Below are positions 1 through 5,587 of a stretch of 5,587 bases of DNA, in pieces (position 1 is the stretch's first letter; every line of letters begins with the position of its first letter). Location: positions 1 to 5,587 of the forward strand of contig JAITHH010000018.1 of assembly GCA_031280065.1 (NCBI GenBank), written 5' to 3'. The translations under genes were made by a program, and so were the position numbers. Below the pieces are notes generated by a model, which did not search any database, had not been told where the DNA came from, and worked only from the letters and a program-made list of their open reading frames with translations. The stretch comes from Treponema sp. Lineage in GTDB: Bacteria > Spirochaetota > Spirochaetia > Treponematales > Breznakiellaceae.

Positions 1-252
1 ACCACCCAGGACTGGGTAGCGAAAAAGGCGGGAATCAGCTTTAACACCTTGCAGGGCTGGATTTCCAAGGAGATATTTCCCCGGGTCAACGAGGCGGTCC
101 GTATCGCCGCCGTCCTGAATACCTCGGTGGAATACCTGGTTACCGGCGCCGTCCAGGACAACAAGGCCGCGCTTGACCGCATCTGCCAGCAGCTCCCCCA
201 GATTCGGAGCCATCTGGAAATCATCGAGGCGGCGGTGCGGGAATTACGGTAG
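1..252 (+). CDS. XRE/Cro-type helix-turn-helix transcriptional regulator, 5'-truncated by the window edge
   Basis: The frame is open from base 1 and ends at TAG 250-252, giving 83 visible residues; the true start lies upstream of the window. The visible N-terminus (TTQDWVAKKAGIS, then FNTLQGWIS) reads as helices 2 and 3 of a lambda-repressor-like HTH. The segment that follows, with RVNEAVRIAAVLNTSVEYLVTG (about residues 29-49), matches the last helices of this family, where a hydrophobic VEYL-hG ending is typical. Residues 52-83 form a charged amphipathic tail (DNKAALDRI...HLEIIEAAVRELR) that could be a helix for dimerisation. No ligand or protease domain is visible, so it is probably a small single-domain DNA-binding protein. 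Its target is unknown. It lies upstream of the symporter operon on the same strand, but about 310 bp and a repeat element separate them, so control of that operon is only a guess. An internal ATG at 49 would cut through the HTH and is not the start. Confidence 0.8.
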   Translation, partial: TTQDWVAKKAGISFNTLQGWISKEIFPRVNEAVRIAAVLNTSVEYLVTGAVQDNKAALDRICQQLPQIRSHLEIIEAAVRELR

Positions 253-330
253 TATGCCGGTCATGAAGCTCATTTTTCCAGCGGCTGGAACGCCGCCTCT
301 ATCCGCGCCCACCTGGTACAGCTCTAGGGA

Positions 331-366
331 AGCACTGATTTATTCAACCGAGAATAAATCAGTGCT
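331..366. repeat. Hairpin 1: perfect 15-bp inverted repeat, 6-nt loop
   Basis: The left arm AGCACTGATTTATTC (331-345) is the exact reverse complement of 352-366, with loop AACCGA at 346-351. The right arm is followed by ACTTTAATG rather than a T-run, so it is not a good intrinsic terminator, although it could still slow polymerase after the upstream regulator gene. The left arm is also part of the element's left terminal repeat. Confidence 0.9.
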
Positions 367-377
367 ACTTTAATGTG

Positions 378-405
378 GTATTTGCGTAATGAAATGAGCA
401 AATAC
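378..405. repeat. Hairpin 2: perfect 8-bp inverted repeat, 12-nt loop
   Basis: GTATTTGC at 378-385 is the reverse complement of GCAAATAC at 398-405, around loop GTAATGAAATGA. It lies inside the candidate MITE between the two long hairpins and begins 11 nt after hairpin 1 ends. On its own an 8-bp repeat would be weak evidence; its place in a series of four adjacent hairpins makes it more credible. Confidence 0.7.
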
Positions 406-407
406 AT

Positions 408-422
408 CGAACCAAAGGTTCG
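408..422. repeat. Hairpin 3: perfect 6-bp inverted repeat, AAA loop
   Basis: CGAACC at 408-413 pairs with GGTTCG at 417-422 around a three-base AAA loop. It begins 2 nt after hairpin 2 and ends 1 nt before hairpin 4. The GGTTCG arm resembles part of a tRNA T-arm, but no other tRNA feature is present. Confidence 0.65.
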
Positions 423-423
423 C

Positions 424-462
424 GGGCAACGCTGATTAGCGTCAAGTTAATCAGCGTTGCCC
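424..462. repeat. Hairpin 4: perfect 15-bp inverted repeat, 9-nt loop
   Basis: GGGCAACGCTGATTA at 424-438 is the exact reverse complement of TAATCAGCGTTGCCC at 448-462, with loop GCGTCAAGT. It shares the CTGATT core with hairpin 1, and its right arm forms the element's right terminal repeat. The final C of the arm is the first base of the right-hand CTAG. No T-run follows, so this is not a standard terminator. Confidence 0.9.
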
Positions 463-489
463 TAGCGCTGGCAGCGGCCGTCCTTCAAT

Positions 490-533
490 ATAAACGAACG
501 GTGAATAACCTGTTTATGGCTGTATAATAAACG
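490..533. promoter_or_regulatory. Possible operator: three ATAAAC motifs across the symporter promoter
   Basis: ATAAAC occurs at 490-495 and again at 527-532 (both followed by G), with its reverse complement GTTTAT at 512-517. The first and second copies make a 6-bp inverted repeat with 16 nt between the arms, and the third overlaps the end of the -10 box. Such placement would suit repressor half-sites, but hexamers in A+T-rich promoter DNA recur by chance and no regulator can be assigned. Confidence 0.25.
501..528 (+). promoter_or_regulatory. Likely sigma-70-type promoter of the symporter-deacylase operon
   Basis: A perfect -10 hexamer TATAAT lies at 523-528. The best -35 at a 16-bp spacing is GTGAAT (501-506), matching only 3 of 6 consensus bases, so the promoter may be weak or activator-dependent. 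Transcription would begin near 535, leaving a leader of roughly 33 nt before the ATG at 568. It begins 35 bp after the right edge of the CTAG-bounded element. Confidence 0.55.
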
Positions 534-554
534 TTTTGCGATCCTATGGCCCCA

Positions 555-561
555 AAAGGAG
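555..561 (+). promoter_or_regulatory. Ribosome binding site that fixes the symporter start
   Basis: AAAGGAG is a near-ideal Shine-Dalgarno sequence. It is directly adjacent to an ATG at 562 but 6 nt before the ATG at 568, so the second ATG is the one with usable spacing. Confidence 0.8.
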
Positions 562-567
562 ATGGCT

Positions 568-1971
568 ATGAACACGAATATCATCGTAATGGCGTTGTAT
601 TTCCTCATTACCCTGACGGTTGGCGTATACTTCGGCAGGAAGAAGACCGGCAAATCAGCGGACTTCACCGTAGGCGGACGGGCCTTGGGGGGCATGATCA
701 TCTTCTTCACCATGCTCGCCACCATCGTGGGAGCCAGCTCCGTGATGGGCTACTCAAACTGGTTTGCCCGGCGGGGGCTCTCCCAGTTCTGGTTCACCAT
801 CGGCATCACCATTACCAACCTCCTCTACCTCTTCTACCTGGGGCCCCGGATCAACGAATTCGGGCGCAAACATGGCGGAGAAACCATCGGCGACTGGTTC
901 CTCTTTCGCTATGGAACGGTTTCCAAGTACCTGGCGTCGCTCCTCATCGCCGCGGCGTACATCGCCATTACCGCCTTTCAGTACCTGGCAATGGCCACCA
1001 TTCTGAACATAACCACCGGCATACCCTTCACCATAGCCCTGGTCCTGACCGCGGCGATTGTCGTGATCTACACCTCCTTGGGGGGGCTGTGGGCGGTGGT
1101 TTCCACCGACATCCTCCAGGGCTTTATGACCCTTCTGGGCGTGTTTATCATGGTTCCCCTCTTCCTGTCCAAGGCTGGGGGGTGGACCGCCGTGCTGAAC
1201 GCCCAGCCTGCGGGTCATCTGGGCTGGTTCAGCAACGTGAGCCCCTGGAATGCCTTTGCGTCCATGCTCACCCTGGGCCTGGGGATCGTGTCCTGGCCGG
1301 ACATCTGGCAGCGGATGTACGCGGCCAAGAATATCGGGGTGCTGAAGAAGTCTTACGCGGCGTATATCGCGGCGGGGCTCCTTATCACCGTGTCCACCAT
1401 GTTCATCGGCTTCACCTCCCATGTGCTGCTCCCCAGCTTTGAGGGAAGCGCCAACGCCATGCTCCCCACGCTGATCTTACAGCAGTTGCCCAATGTGCTG
1501 GGCGCGGTTCTGCTGGCCGCCCTGATCGCCGTGATCATGGGAACCGCCGACTCGGTGCTTTTGGTAAGCGCCGTCATCATCGAGAAAGATATAATAAGTC
1601 CCTTCCTTAATAAGAACCGCACGGACAAGCAGAAACTGATCCTCACCAAGATCGTTACTGCGGTTACCGGCGTTGCGGTCCTGGGGGTGCTGTTCTTTAG
1701 TACCGATATGTTCGATTTGTGGGTGAAGAGTGCCGACATCACCGGGGCCACGCTGGCCGTACCTATCCTCTTGGGCTTTGTATGGAAGCGTCCCGGCGAA
1801 TGGGCTGTGCTGGCTTCTATCATCTTCGGCTTTGGAGGCTGGCTCCTCTTTACCCTGGTGAAGTTCCCTGTCGCCATCAGCCCGATCCTGCCTGGCGCGG
1901 CCCTGTCCCTGGCGGCCTATGTTATCGCCGCTTTCCTGGCTCCGGCCAAACCGGTCTATGTCCGCAACTGA
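568..1971 (+). CDS. Sodium:solute symporter (SSS family), substrate unknown
   Basis: This 467-residue, strongly hydrophobic inner-membrane protein has the usual length and pattern of the SSS family (PutP/PanF/SGLT relatives), with roughly 12-13 membrane segments, and would couple Na+ entry to uptake of an organic solute. Family signatures are VGGRALGG (35-42), IYTSLGGLWAVVSTDILQG (167-185), a WQRMYAAKN segment (247-255) and MGTADSVLL (324-332) before IIEKDI (337-342). The last stretch corresponds to the TM8 region that forms the Na2 sodium site in characterised members. The start at 568 is chosen because AAAGGAG sits 6 nt upstream; the ATG at 562 abuts the Shine-Dalgarno sequence. The 3' end overlaps the deacylase gene by 14 nt, so the two are probably co-translated. 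Substrate is not readable from sequence; the neighbour suggests an N-acylated amino acid, small peptide or related amide (inference). Confidence 0.92.
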   Translation: MNTNIIVMALYFLITLTVGVYFGRKKTGKSADFTVGGRALGGMIIFFTMLATIVGASSVMGYSNWFARRGLSQFWFTIGITITNLLYLFYLGPRINEFGRKHGGETIGDWFLFRYGTVSKYLASLLIAAAYIAITAFQYLAMATILNITTGIPFTIALVLTAAIVVIYTSLGGLWAVVSTDILQGFMTLLGVFIMVPLFLSKAGGWTAVLNAQPAGHLGWFSNVSPWNAFASMLTLGLGIVSWPDIWQRMYAAKNIGVLKKSYAAYIAAGLLITVSTMFIGFTSHVLLPSFEGSANAMLPTLILQQLPNVLGAVLLAALIAVIMGTADSVLLVSAVIIEKDIISPFLNKNRTDKQKLILTKIVTAVTGVAVLGVLFFSTDMFDLWVKSADITGATLAVPILLGFVWKRPGEWAVLASIIFGFGGWLLFTLVKFPVAISPILPGAALSLAAYVIAAFLAPAKPVYVRN

Positions 1972-3310
1972 ATTCAGCCTGGTGATTCGCGGGGCCCGGG
2001 TCATGGACCCCGAATCCGGCCTGGATGAAGTTCTGAACGCCGGTATTCTGAACGGACAGATCGAAGCGCTCTCCGCCGCGCCGCTTCGGGGCAGGGAGGA
2101 GATCGACGGCTCCGGAGCGGTTCTCGCGCCGGGGTTCATCGATATTCACACCCACGAGGACTTTTACGAGGGAGAAGCTCCCGCCTTCCGTCTGCCCCAT
2201 GAAACCGCCGCCGCAGCCATGCGAACCGGGAATACGGTCATCGCCGGGGGAAATTGCGGTTCCAGCAATTATCCGGTTGGGGAGTATCTGGCGGCGCTTA
2301 AACAGGCGGCTCTGCCTATCACCTGTCTGACGCTGGTTGGGAATTGCAGTCTGCGGGAGGTCCTCGGACTGGGCCCCTACGATCAGGCAAGTCCCGGTCA
2401 GATTGCCGCAATGGGGGACATGGCCCGCAAAGCCTTGGACGAGGGCGTTGCGGGCGTTTCATTCGGGCTTCAATACGCGCCGGGCACGAGTTTTGATGAA
2501 TTAACCGCGCTGGCCGCCGCTGCCGGGGAGCGGAAGACGTTCTTCGCGGTTCACATGCGCCATGACACCCCGGGCAAGGCCTTGGAAACCGTAGAGGAAG
2601 TGCTGGAAGCCGCCCGGATCAGCGGCGCGGCCTTGCAAATCTCCCACTTGGCCGCAAATGTCTACAGCCGGGATAACCTGCACCAGGCCGCCCGGCGCAT
2701 CGAGGCTTCAGGGCTCCCCGTTACCGCCGATGTATACCCCTATGATACCTGGGCGGCTGCCATCCAGTCAGCGGTGTTTGACCAGGGGTTTGATGAATTT
2801 AACTTCGGCGTGGAGGATTTGGAGATTCTTTCAGGTCCCCTGGCGGGACGTTACTGCACGGAGGCGATCTTTGAAGAACTCCGCCGCGCCCCGGAAAACA
2901 CCGCCGTGGCCTGTCACCGGGCCATTCCCCCGGAGGACATCGAGGCGGCCTACCGGCTGCCCTTCGTGTGCCTTGGGAGTGACGCGATGATCGCCCTGGA
3001 CGTCCAGGGCCGGCGCAAGGGGCATCCCCGTTCCGCAGGTTCGCCCGCCCGGTTTTTGGGGCATTATGTCCGGGAGCGGAAGGTTCTATCCCTCATGGAG
3101 GGTCTGCGGAAGCTCACCCTCATGCCGGCGGACCGGCTTGGGCTCAAAAAGAAAGGGCGCGTCCAGGCAGGCTGCGACGCGGACTTGGTTCTCTTTGACC
3201 CCGCCGTTATCGCTGACCGGGCTGAATACGGCATTGACCGCTGCGGCCTCCCCCCGGCGGGTATCCGGGCGGTGATCTGCGGGGGCCGGAAAGTCTACGG
3301 TTCTATTTGA
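1958..3310 (+). CDS. N-acyl-D-amino-acid deacylase-type amidohydrolase
   Basis: This is a 450-residue metal-dependent hydrolase of the amidohydrolase superfamily, predicted cytoplasmic with no signal peptide. It starts with the small beta-domain typical of the family (LVIRGARVMDPESG, 8-21), then the metal motif GFIDIHTHED (H64, H66), GGNCG with C100, GVSFGLQYAPG (166-176), FAVHMR (H199), QISH (H230), DVYPYD (258-263), LGSD (D342) and GHPRSAG...FLGHYVRE (355-373). It ends with ADRLGLKKKGRVQAG and ADLVLFDP. The NCG cysteine and the HPR...LG.YVRE block are characteristic of D-aminoacylases, which split N-acyl-D-amino acids into a carboxylate and a D-amino acid. It is somewhat shorter than many of them (about 480-530). 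The start is ATG 1958, inside the symporter's 3' end; it has no clear Shine-Dalgarno sequence, fitting translational coupling. The upstream ATG 1919 would add 13 unrelated residues. A dihydroorotase- or dipeptidase-like substrate remains possible. Confidence 0.85.
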   Translation: MSATEFSLVIRGARVMDPESGLDEVLNAGILNGQIEALSAAPLRGREEIDGSGAVLAPGFIDIHTHEDFYEGEAPAFRLPHETAAAAMRTGNTVIAGGNCGSSNYPVGEYLAALKQAALPITCLTLVGNCSLREVLGLGPYDQASPGQIAAMGDMARKALDEGVAGVSFGLQYAPGTSFDELTALAAAAGERKTFFAVHMRHDTPGKALETVEEVLEAARISGAALQISHLAANVYSRDNLHQAARRIEASGLPVTADVYPYDTWAAAIQSAVFDQGFDEFNFGVEDLEILSGPLAGRYCTEAIFEELRRAPENTAVACHRAIPPEDIEAAYRLPFVCLGSDAMIALDVQGRRKGHPRSAGSPARFLGHYVRERKVLSLMEGLRKLTLMPADRLGLKKKGRVQAGCDADLVLFDPAVIADRAEYGIDRCGLPPAGIRAVICGGRKVYGSI

Positions 3311-3334
3311 AGATTCTGCCCTGCCTTATATAAT
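3307..3334 (+). promoter_or_regulatory. Promoter for the yciO-like/cls pair, placed for a leaderless transcript
   Basis: TTGAAG (3307-3312, overlapping the deacylase stop codon) is followed after 16 bp by a perfect TATAAT (3329-3334). The expected start of transcription, about 7 nt beyond the -10 box, falls at 3341-3342, exactly at the ATG of the next gene. No Shine-Dalgarno sequence at useful spacing is present; AGAAG ends only 2 nt before the ATG. Confidence 0.55.
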
Positions 3335-3341
3335 AGAAGTA

Positions 3342-4019
3342 ATGCGAGAATATGTAGTTCCTACCAATATTGACGACCGGATCATATCGAGGGGGGCGCG
3401 GCTCCTGGCTGAGGGCGGCCTTGCGGGACTGCCCACGGATACCAGTTGGAGCCTCGTCTGCTCCTTTCAATCACGGGAGGGGCTCAAAAAGCTCAGGCGG
3501 CTGTCCGGCGAGCGGGATGAGCGGCATTTTACCCTCCTCTGCGCGGATATATCGCAGTTCGGCGAATTTTGCAGCATGGATAATAGCCGGTTCAGGCTTA
3601 TCAAGCGCCTTTCCCCCGGTCCCTATGTCTTTATCCTCAAAACCCTCCTGGGAACCGAAAAAACCCTGGGCCTGCGCCGCCGGGAAATAGGAATCCGCAT
3701 CCCCGATCATCCCCTGCCCCGCGAGGTGATAAAAACCCTTGGCCAGCCCCTCTATTCGGTAACGGCCAAGCGGGGCATGACCAGCGGGGGCGGCGGCAAT
3801 TCATCCGAAGCCTTTGATGGCGCTTCGGCGGAAGACGGCCTCCCGCCTATCCCGGAGGAGGAACTGTTCGAGGGAGGCTGGGAGCTGGAGGATATTCCCG
3901 GCCTGGAACTGATCCTGGACAGCGGCGAAGAACAGCAGCGGATATTCTCCACGATCCTGGATATGTCAGGCGGCGATGTGCGGCTTGTCCGCGCCGGAGC
4001 GGGCCCCTGGCCGGTCTAA
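3342..4019 (+). CDS. yciO: YrdC/Sua5-fold protein, YciO subfamily
   Basis: This 225-residue cytoplasmic protein is of the YrdC/Sua5 superfamily. Visible blocks are GLPTDTSWSLVC (29-40), LRRLSGERDERHFTLLCADIS (51-71), MDNSRFRLIKRLSPGPYVFILK (79-100) and REIGIRIPDHP (114-124), with QPLYSVTAKR (135-144) and a final ILDMSGGDVRLVRAGAG (205-221). The HFTLLC, DN-FRL-K and SPGPYVFILK pattern follows E. coli YciO (HNFTLMC, DNVAFRLMK, TPGNYTFILK) more than TsaC/Sua5, which carry a KxR motif followed by P-L. It is therefore less likely to be the cell's threonylcarbamoyl-AMP synthase for tRNA t6A; YciO's role is less well defined. The start at 3342 matches the family N-terminus. Between core and C-terminal strand, residues 145-186 form a low-complexity Gly/Ser then acidic stretch. 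The stop is 7 nt before cls, suggesting an operon. Confidence 0.85.
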   Translation: MREYVVPTNIDDRIISRGARLLAEGGLAGLPTDTSWSLVCSFQSREGLKKLRRLSGERDERHFTLLCADISQFGEFCSMDNSRFRLIKRLSPGPYVFILKTLLGTEKTLGLRRREIGIRIPDHPLPREVIKTLGQPLYSVTAKRGMTSGGGGNSSEAFDGASAEDGLPPIPEEELFEGGWELEDIPGLELILDSGEEQQRIFSTILDMSGGDVRLVRAGAGPWPV

Positions 4020-4026
4020 AGTTCCC

Positions 4027-5562
4027 ATGACCAAACAGTGGGTTCGGGTGGTACTGCGGCGGCGGGTGATAGTCATCACTATTCTGTTGCTGCAAATAGC
4101 AATGCTGCTTTTCCTGATTGCCGGTTCTTCTATCTTATTCCGCTACGCGGGCTGGACCTTGAGCGGTCTGAGTGTGATTGTCAGCCTGTATATTCTGAAC
4201 AAAAAGGAAAAACCGGCTTATAAACTTACCTGGATATTTCTTATTTTGATGTTCCCGATATTCGGGGGCATGGTATACGTGTTCTTTTATTCACAATCCA
4301 ACTCCAAGAAGCTGCGTAAACTCAGCGCCGATGTTGACCGGAAGTGCAAGCCCCTTTTTTTGATGCCCGGCAGCATCCTGCCAAGCCTGGAAGAAAAACA
4401 GGAAGACTGTCTGCTCCAGGTACGCTACCTGGAAAACTACGCGGGTTTCCCCGTCTATGCCCATACCCAGTGCGAGTATTTTGGATCAGGTGAATCTTTT
4501 TTCCAGGAAGTTTTGACAGAACTGGAAAAAGCGGAACGCTATATCTTTATGGAATTTTTTATCCTGCGCCAGGGGAAGATGCTGGACCCTATTCTGGATA
4601 TTCTGGAGCGGAAGGCCCGCGCCGGTCTGGATGTGCGGCTGCTCTACGACGACCTGGGCTGCTTTATGTCCCTGCCGTCGGACTTCAAACAGTACCTGAA
4701 AGAGCGGGGTATTCAGTGTACAATATTCAATCCGTTTAAGCCGGTTCTCTCGTCCCACCAGAACAACCGCGATCACCGGAAGATCATCTCGATTGACGGA
4801 AAGACCGCGTTTACCGGGGGAATGAATCTCGCCGATGAGTACATCAACGCCTACCGGAAGTACGGTCACTGGAAAGACGCGGCGATCATGCTGCGCGGCG
4901 AGGCGGCCTGGTCGCTCACGCTCATCTTTCTGCGCATGTGGAATTTGGGGAAGAAGCGCATGGATGATTTCGCCTCGTTTTACCCCTGGAGCAATTCACC
5001 CTGTCCGGTCGAGTCTGACGGCTATGTGCAGCCCTACGCGGACAGTCCTATTGACGATGAAAACGTGGGGGAGCATGTGTATATCCAGATCATCAACAAT
5101 GCGCGGCGGTATGTGTATATCAACACTCCCTATCTGGTGGTGGACGAGAATCTGCTTTCGGCCCTGAGTCTGGCGGCCAAGAGCGGGGTGGATGTCCGCA
5201 TTATTACTCCCCACCGCTGGGATAAGAAGGTGGTGCAGATCACGTCGCGTTCATATTACCGGCAGCTTATCATGGCGGGGGTCAAGGTGTATGAATACAC
5301 GAGCGGCTTTAACCATTCCAAGACCTTTGTCTCGGATGACAAGGCGGCGACGGTGGGCACGACGAATCTGGATTTTAGGAGTCTGTATCTGCATTTTGAG
5401 TGCGGGGTGTGGATTTACAACAACCAGGCGGTGCGGGCGGTTAAGGAAGATTTTTTGAAAACGATTCCTATTTCGCACCAGGTTACGCTGGCTGACTGCG
5501 CCCGGAACGCTGCCAGCGGTTTTGTGCAGGATGTGCTGCGGCTTTTTGCTCCGCTGATGTAG
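4027..5562 (+). CDS. cls: Cardiolipin synthase, phospholipase D superfamily
   Basis: This is a full-length 511-residue bacterial-type cardiolipin synthase (family usually about 480-510), which condenses two phosphatidylglycerol molecules into cardiolipin and glycerol at the inner membrane. The N-terminus has a basic stretch (RVVLRRR) and three hydrophobic segments (about 14-35, 42-57 and 68-88), the last two forming the PLD N-terminal membrane domain. The two catalytic HKD motifs are intact: HRKIISID (H250, K252, D257) followed by GGMNLADEY, and HSKTFVSD (H430, K432, D437) followed by GTTNLDFRS. GSGESFFQEV and FMEFFIL (153-180) begin the first PLD domain. The start at ATG 4027 gives the natural N-terminus; the frame extends upstream to ATG 3976, but that would add 17 unrelated residues overlapping the previous gene. 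There is no obvious Shine-Dalgarno sequence, so translation probably depends on coupling to the yciO-like gene 7 nt upstream. Which phospholipid donors it prefers is not visible. Confidence 0.93.
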   Translation: MTKQWVRVVLRRRVIVITILLLQIAMLLFLIAGSSILFRYAGWTLSGLSVIVSLYILNKKEKPAYKLTWIFLILMFPIFGGMVYVFFYSQSNSKKLRKLSADVDRKCKPLFLMPGSILPSLEEKQEDCLLQVRYLENYAGFPVYAHTQCEYFGSGESFFQEVLTELEKAERYIFMEFFILRQGKMLDPILDILERKARAGLDVRLLYDDLGCFMSLPSDFKQYLKERGIQCTIFNPFKPVLSSHQNNRDHRKIISIDGKTAFTGGMNLADEYINAYRKYGHWKDAAIMLRGEAAWSLTLIFLRMWNLGKKRMDDFASFYPWSNSPCPVESDGYVQPYADSPIDDENVGEHVYIQIINNARRYVYINTPYLVVDENLLSALSLAAKSGVDVRIITPHRWDKKVVQITSRSYYRQLIMAGVKVYEYTSGFNHSKTFVSDDKAATVGTTNLDFRSLYLHFECGVWIYNNQAVRAVKEDFLKTIPISHQVTLADCARNAASGFVQDVLRLFAPLM

Positions 5563-5571
5563 CGCGGCTGC

Positions 5572-5586
5572 GGGGGCGGAACCCCC
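5572..5586 (+). terminator. Possible start of a terminator hairpin, cut by the window end
   Basis: GGGGG at 5572-5576 and CCCCC at 5582-5586 can pair around loop CGGAA, 9 nt after the cls stop codon. The window ends one base later, so any T-run is out of view and the stem may extend differently. This is weak evidence. Confidence 0.25.
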
Positions 5587-5587
5587 A

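Larger units (their letters stand above)
324..465. mobile_element. Candidate MITE-like palindromic element bounded by CTAG, IS5-like ends
   Basis: The element fills the middle of the 315-bp gene-free gap (253-567). It begins with CTAG at 324-327 and ends with CTAG at 462-465, which could be a 4-bp target duplication. The internal ends are imperfect terminal inverted repeats: GGAAGCACTGATTTA from 328, and GGCAACGCTGATTAA read inward on the other strand from 461, identical at 11 of 15 positions. The 134-bp interior has no credible ORF and folds as four consecutive perfect hairpins. Known background: the IS5 group tends to duplicate a YTAR tetranucleotide, which CTAG fits, and its ends often start with GG. 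A non-autonomous IS5-type derivative is therefore the favoured reading. Alternatives are a REP/BIME-like palindromic repeat or a structured RNA. No transposase is present in the window, and copy number elsewhere cannot be seen from here. Confidence 0.6.

Noticed and set aside
254..373. Short + strand ORF (39 residues) running from just after the regulator gene into hairpin 1
   Set aside because: It has no Shine-Dalgarno sequence, no recognisable protein motif, and its 3' half is made of the palindromic repeat.
331..373. Rho-independent terminator after the regulator gene
   Set aside because: The stem is strong, but the right arm is followed by ACTTTAATG, not a T-run, and the stem is better explained as part of the CTAG-bounded element.
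398..462. tRNA-like segment suggested by GGTTCG in hairpin 3
   Set aside because: There is no acceptor stem, anticodon arm or CCA-compatible end around it.
324..465. CRISPR array
   Set aside because: The repeats are inverted and paired, not regularly spaced direct repeats with unique spacers.
546..1442. 298-codon + strand ORF inside the symporter gene
   Set aside because: It is out of frame with the symporter, rich in Arg, His and Pro as expected of a shifted G+C-rich membrane-protein gene, and matches no family.
1477..2139. 220-codon - strand ORF across the symporter/deacylase junction
   Set aside because: It is antisense to two clearly recognised genes, has no plausible domain, and is explained by G+C-rich codon bias.
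3342..4019. TsaC/Sua5 threonylcarbamoyl-AMP synthase
   Set aside because: The region following LRRLSGERDERHF lacks the KxR-P-L pattern and follows YciO instead.

Overview
The window is a compact bacterial segment of about 57% G+C by eye. Every supported gene lies on the + strand. The organism cannot be proven from the sequence. The Cls, YciO-like and XRE-type proteins resemble those of anaerobic Spirochaetes (Treponema-like, for example termite-gut types) and Firmicutes. I lean to a spirochaete, with low confidence.

Layout: (1) 1-252 is the 3' part of a small XRE/Cro-type helix-turn-helix regulator whose start lies outside the window. (2) 253-567 is a 315-bp gap without a convincing gene. 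Its centre (324-465) is a striking palindromic element bounded by CTAG on both sides, with imperfect terminal inverted repeats and four consecutive perfect hairpins. It looks like a miniature inverted-repeat transposable element (MITE) with IS5-like ends. It is followed by a TATAAT promoter, repeated ATAAAC motifs and a strong Shine-Dalgarno site. (3) 568-1971 encodes a sodium:solute symporter (SSS family). It overlaps by 14 nt with (4) 1958-3310, an amidohydrolase of the N-acyl-D-amino-acid deacylase type. (5) 3342-4019 encodes a YciO-type YrdC/Sua5-fold protein behind its own promoter, possibly translated from a leaderless mRNA. (6) 4027-5562 encodes a complete cardiolipin synthase with an N-terminal membrane region and two HKD motifs. 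A short G/C inverted repeat starts after it and is cut by the window end.

How the genes fit together: the symporter and the deacylase are translationally overlapping and probably form a two-gene uptake-and-hydrolysis unit, importing an organic solute that the cytoplasmic enzyme deacylates or hydrolyses. The substrate is inferred, not shown. The YciO-like and cls genes are only 7 nt apart and probably form a second transcription unit concerned with housekeeping functions (RNA-binding/YrdC fold and membrane phospholipid synthesis). The coding content is otherwise ordinary. The 324-465 element is the part most worth a second look.
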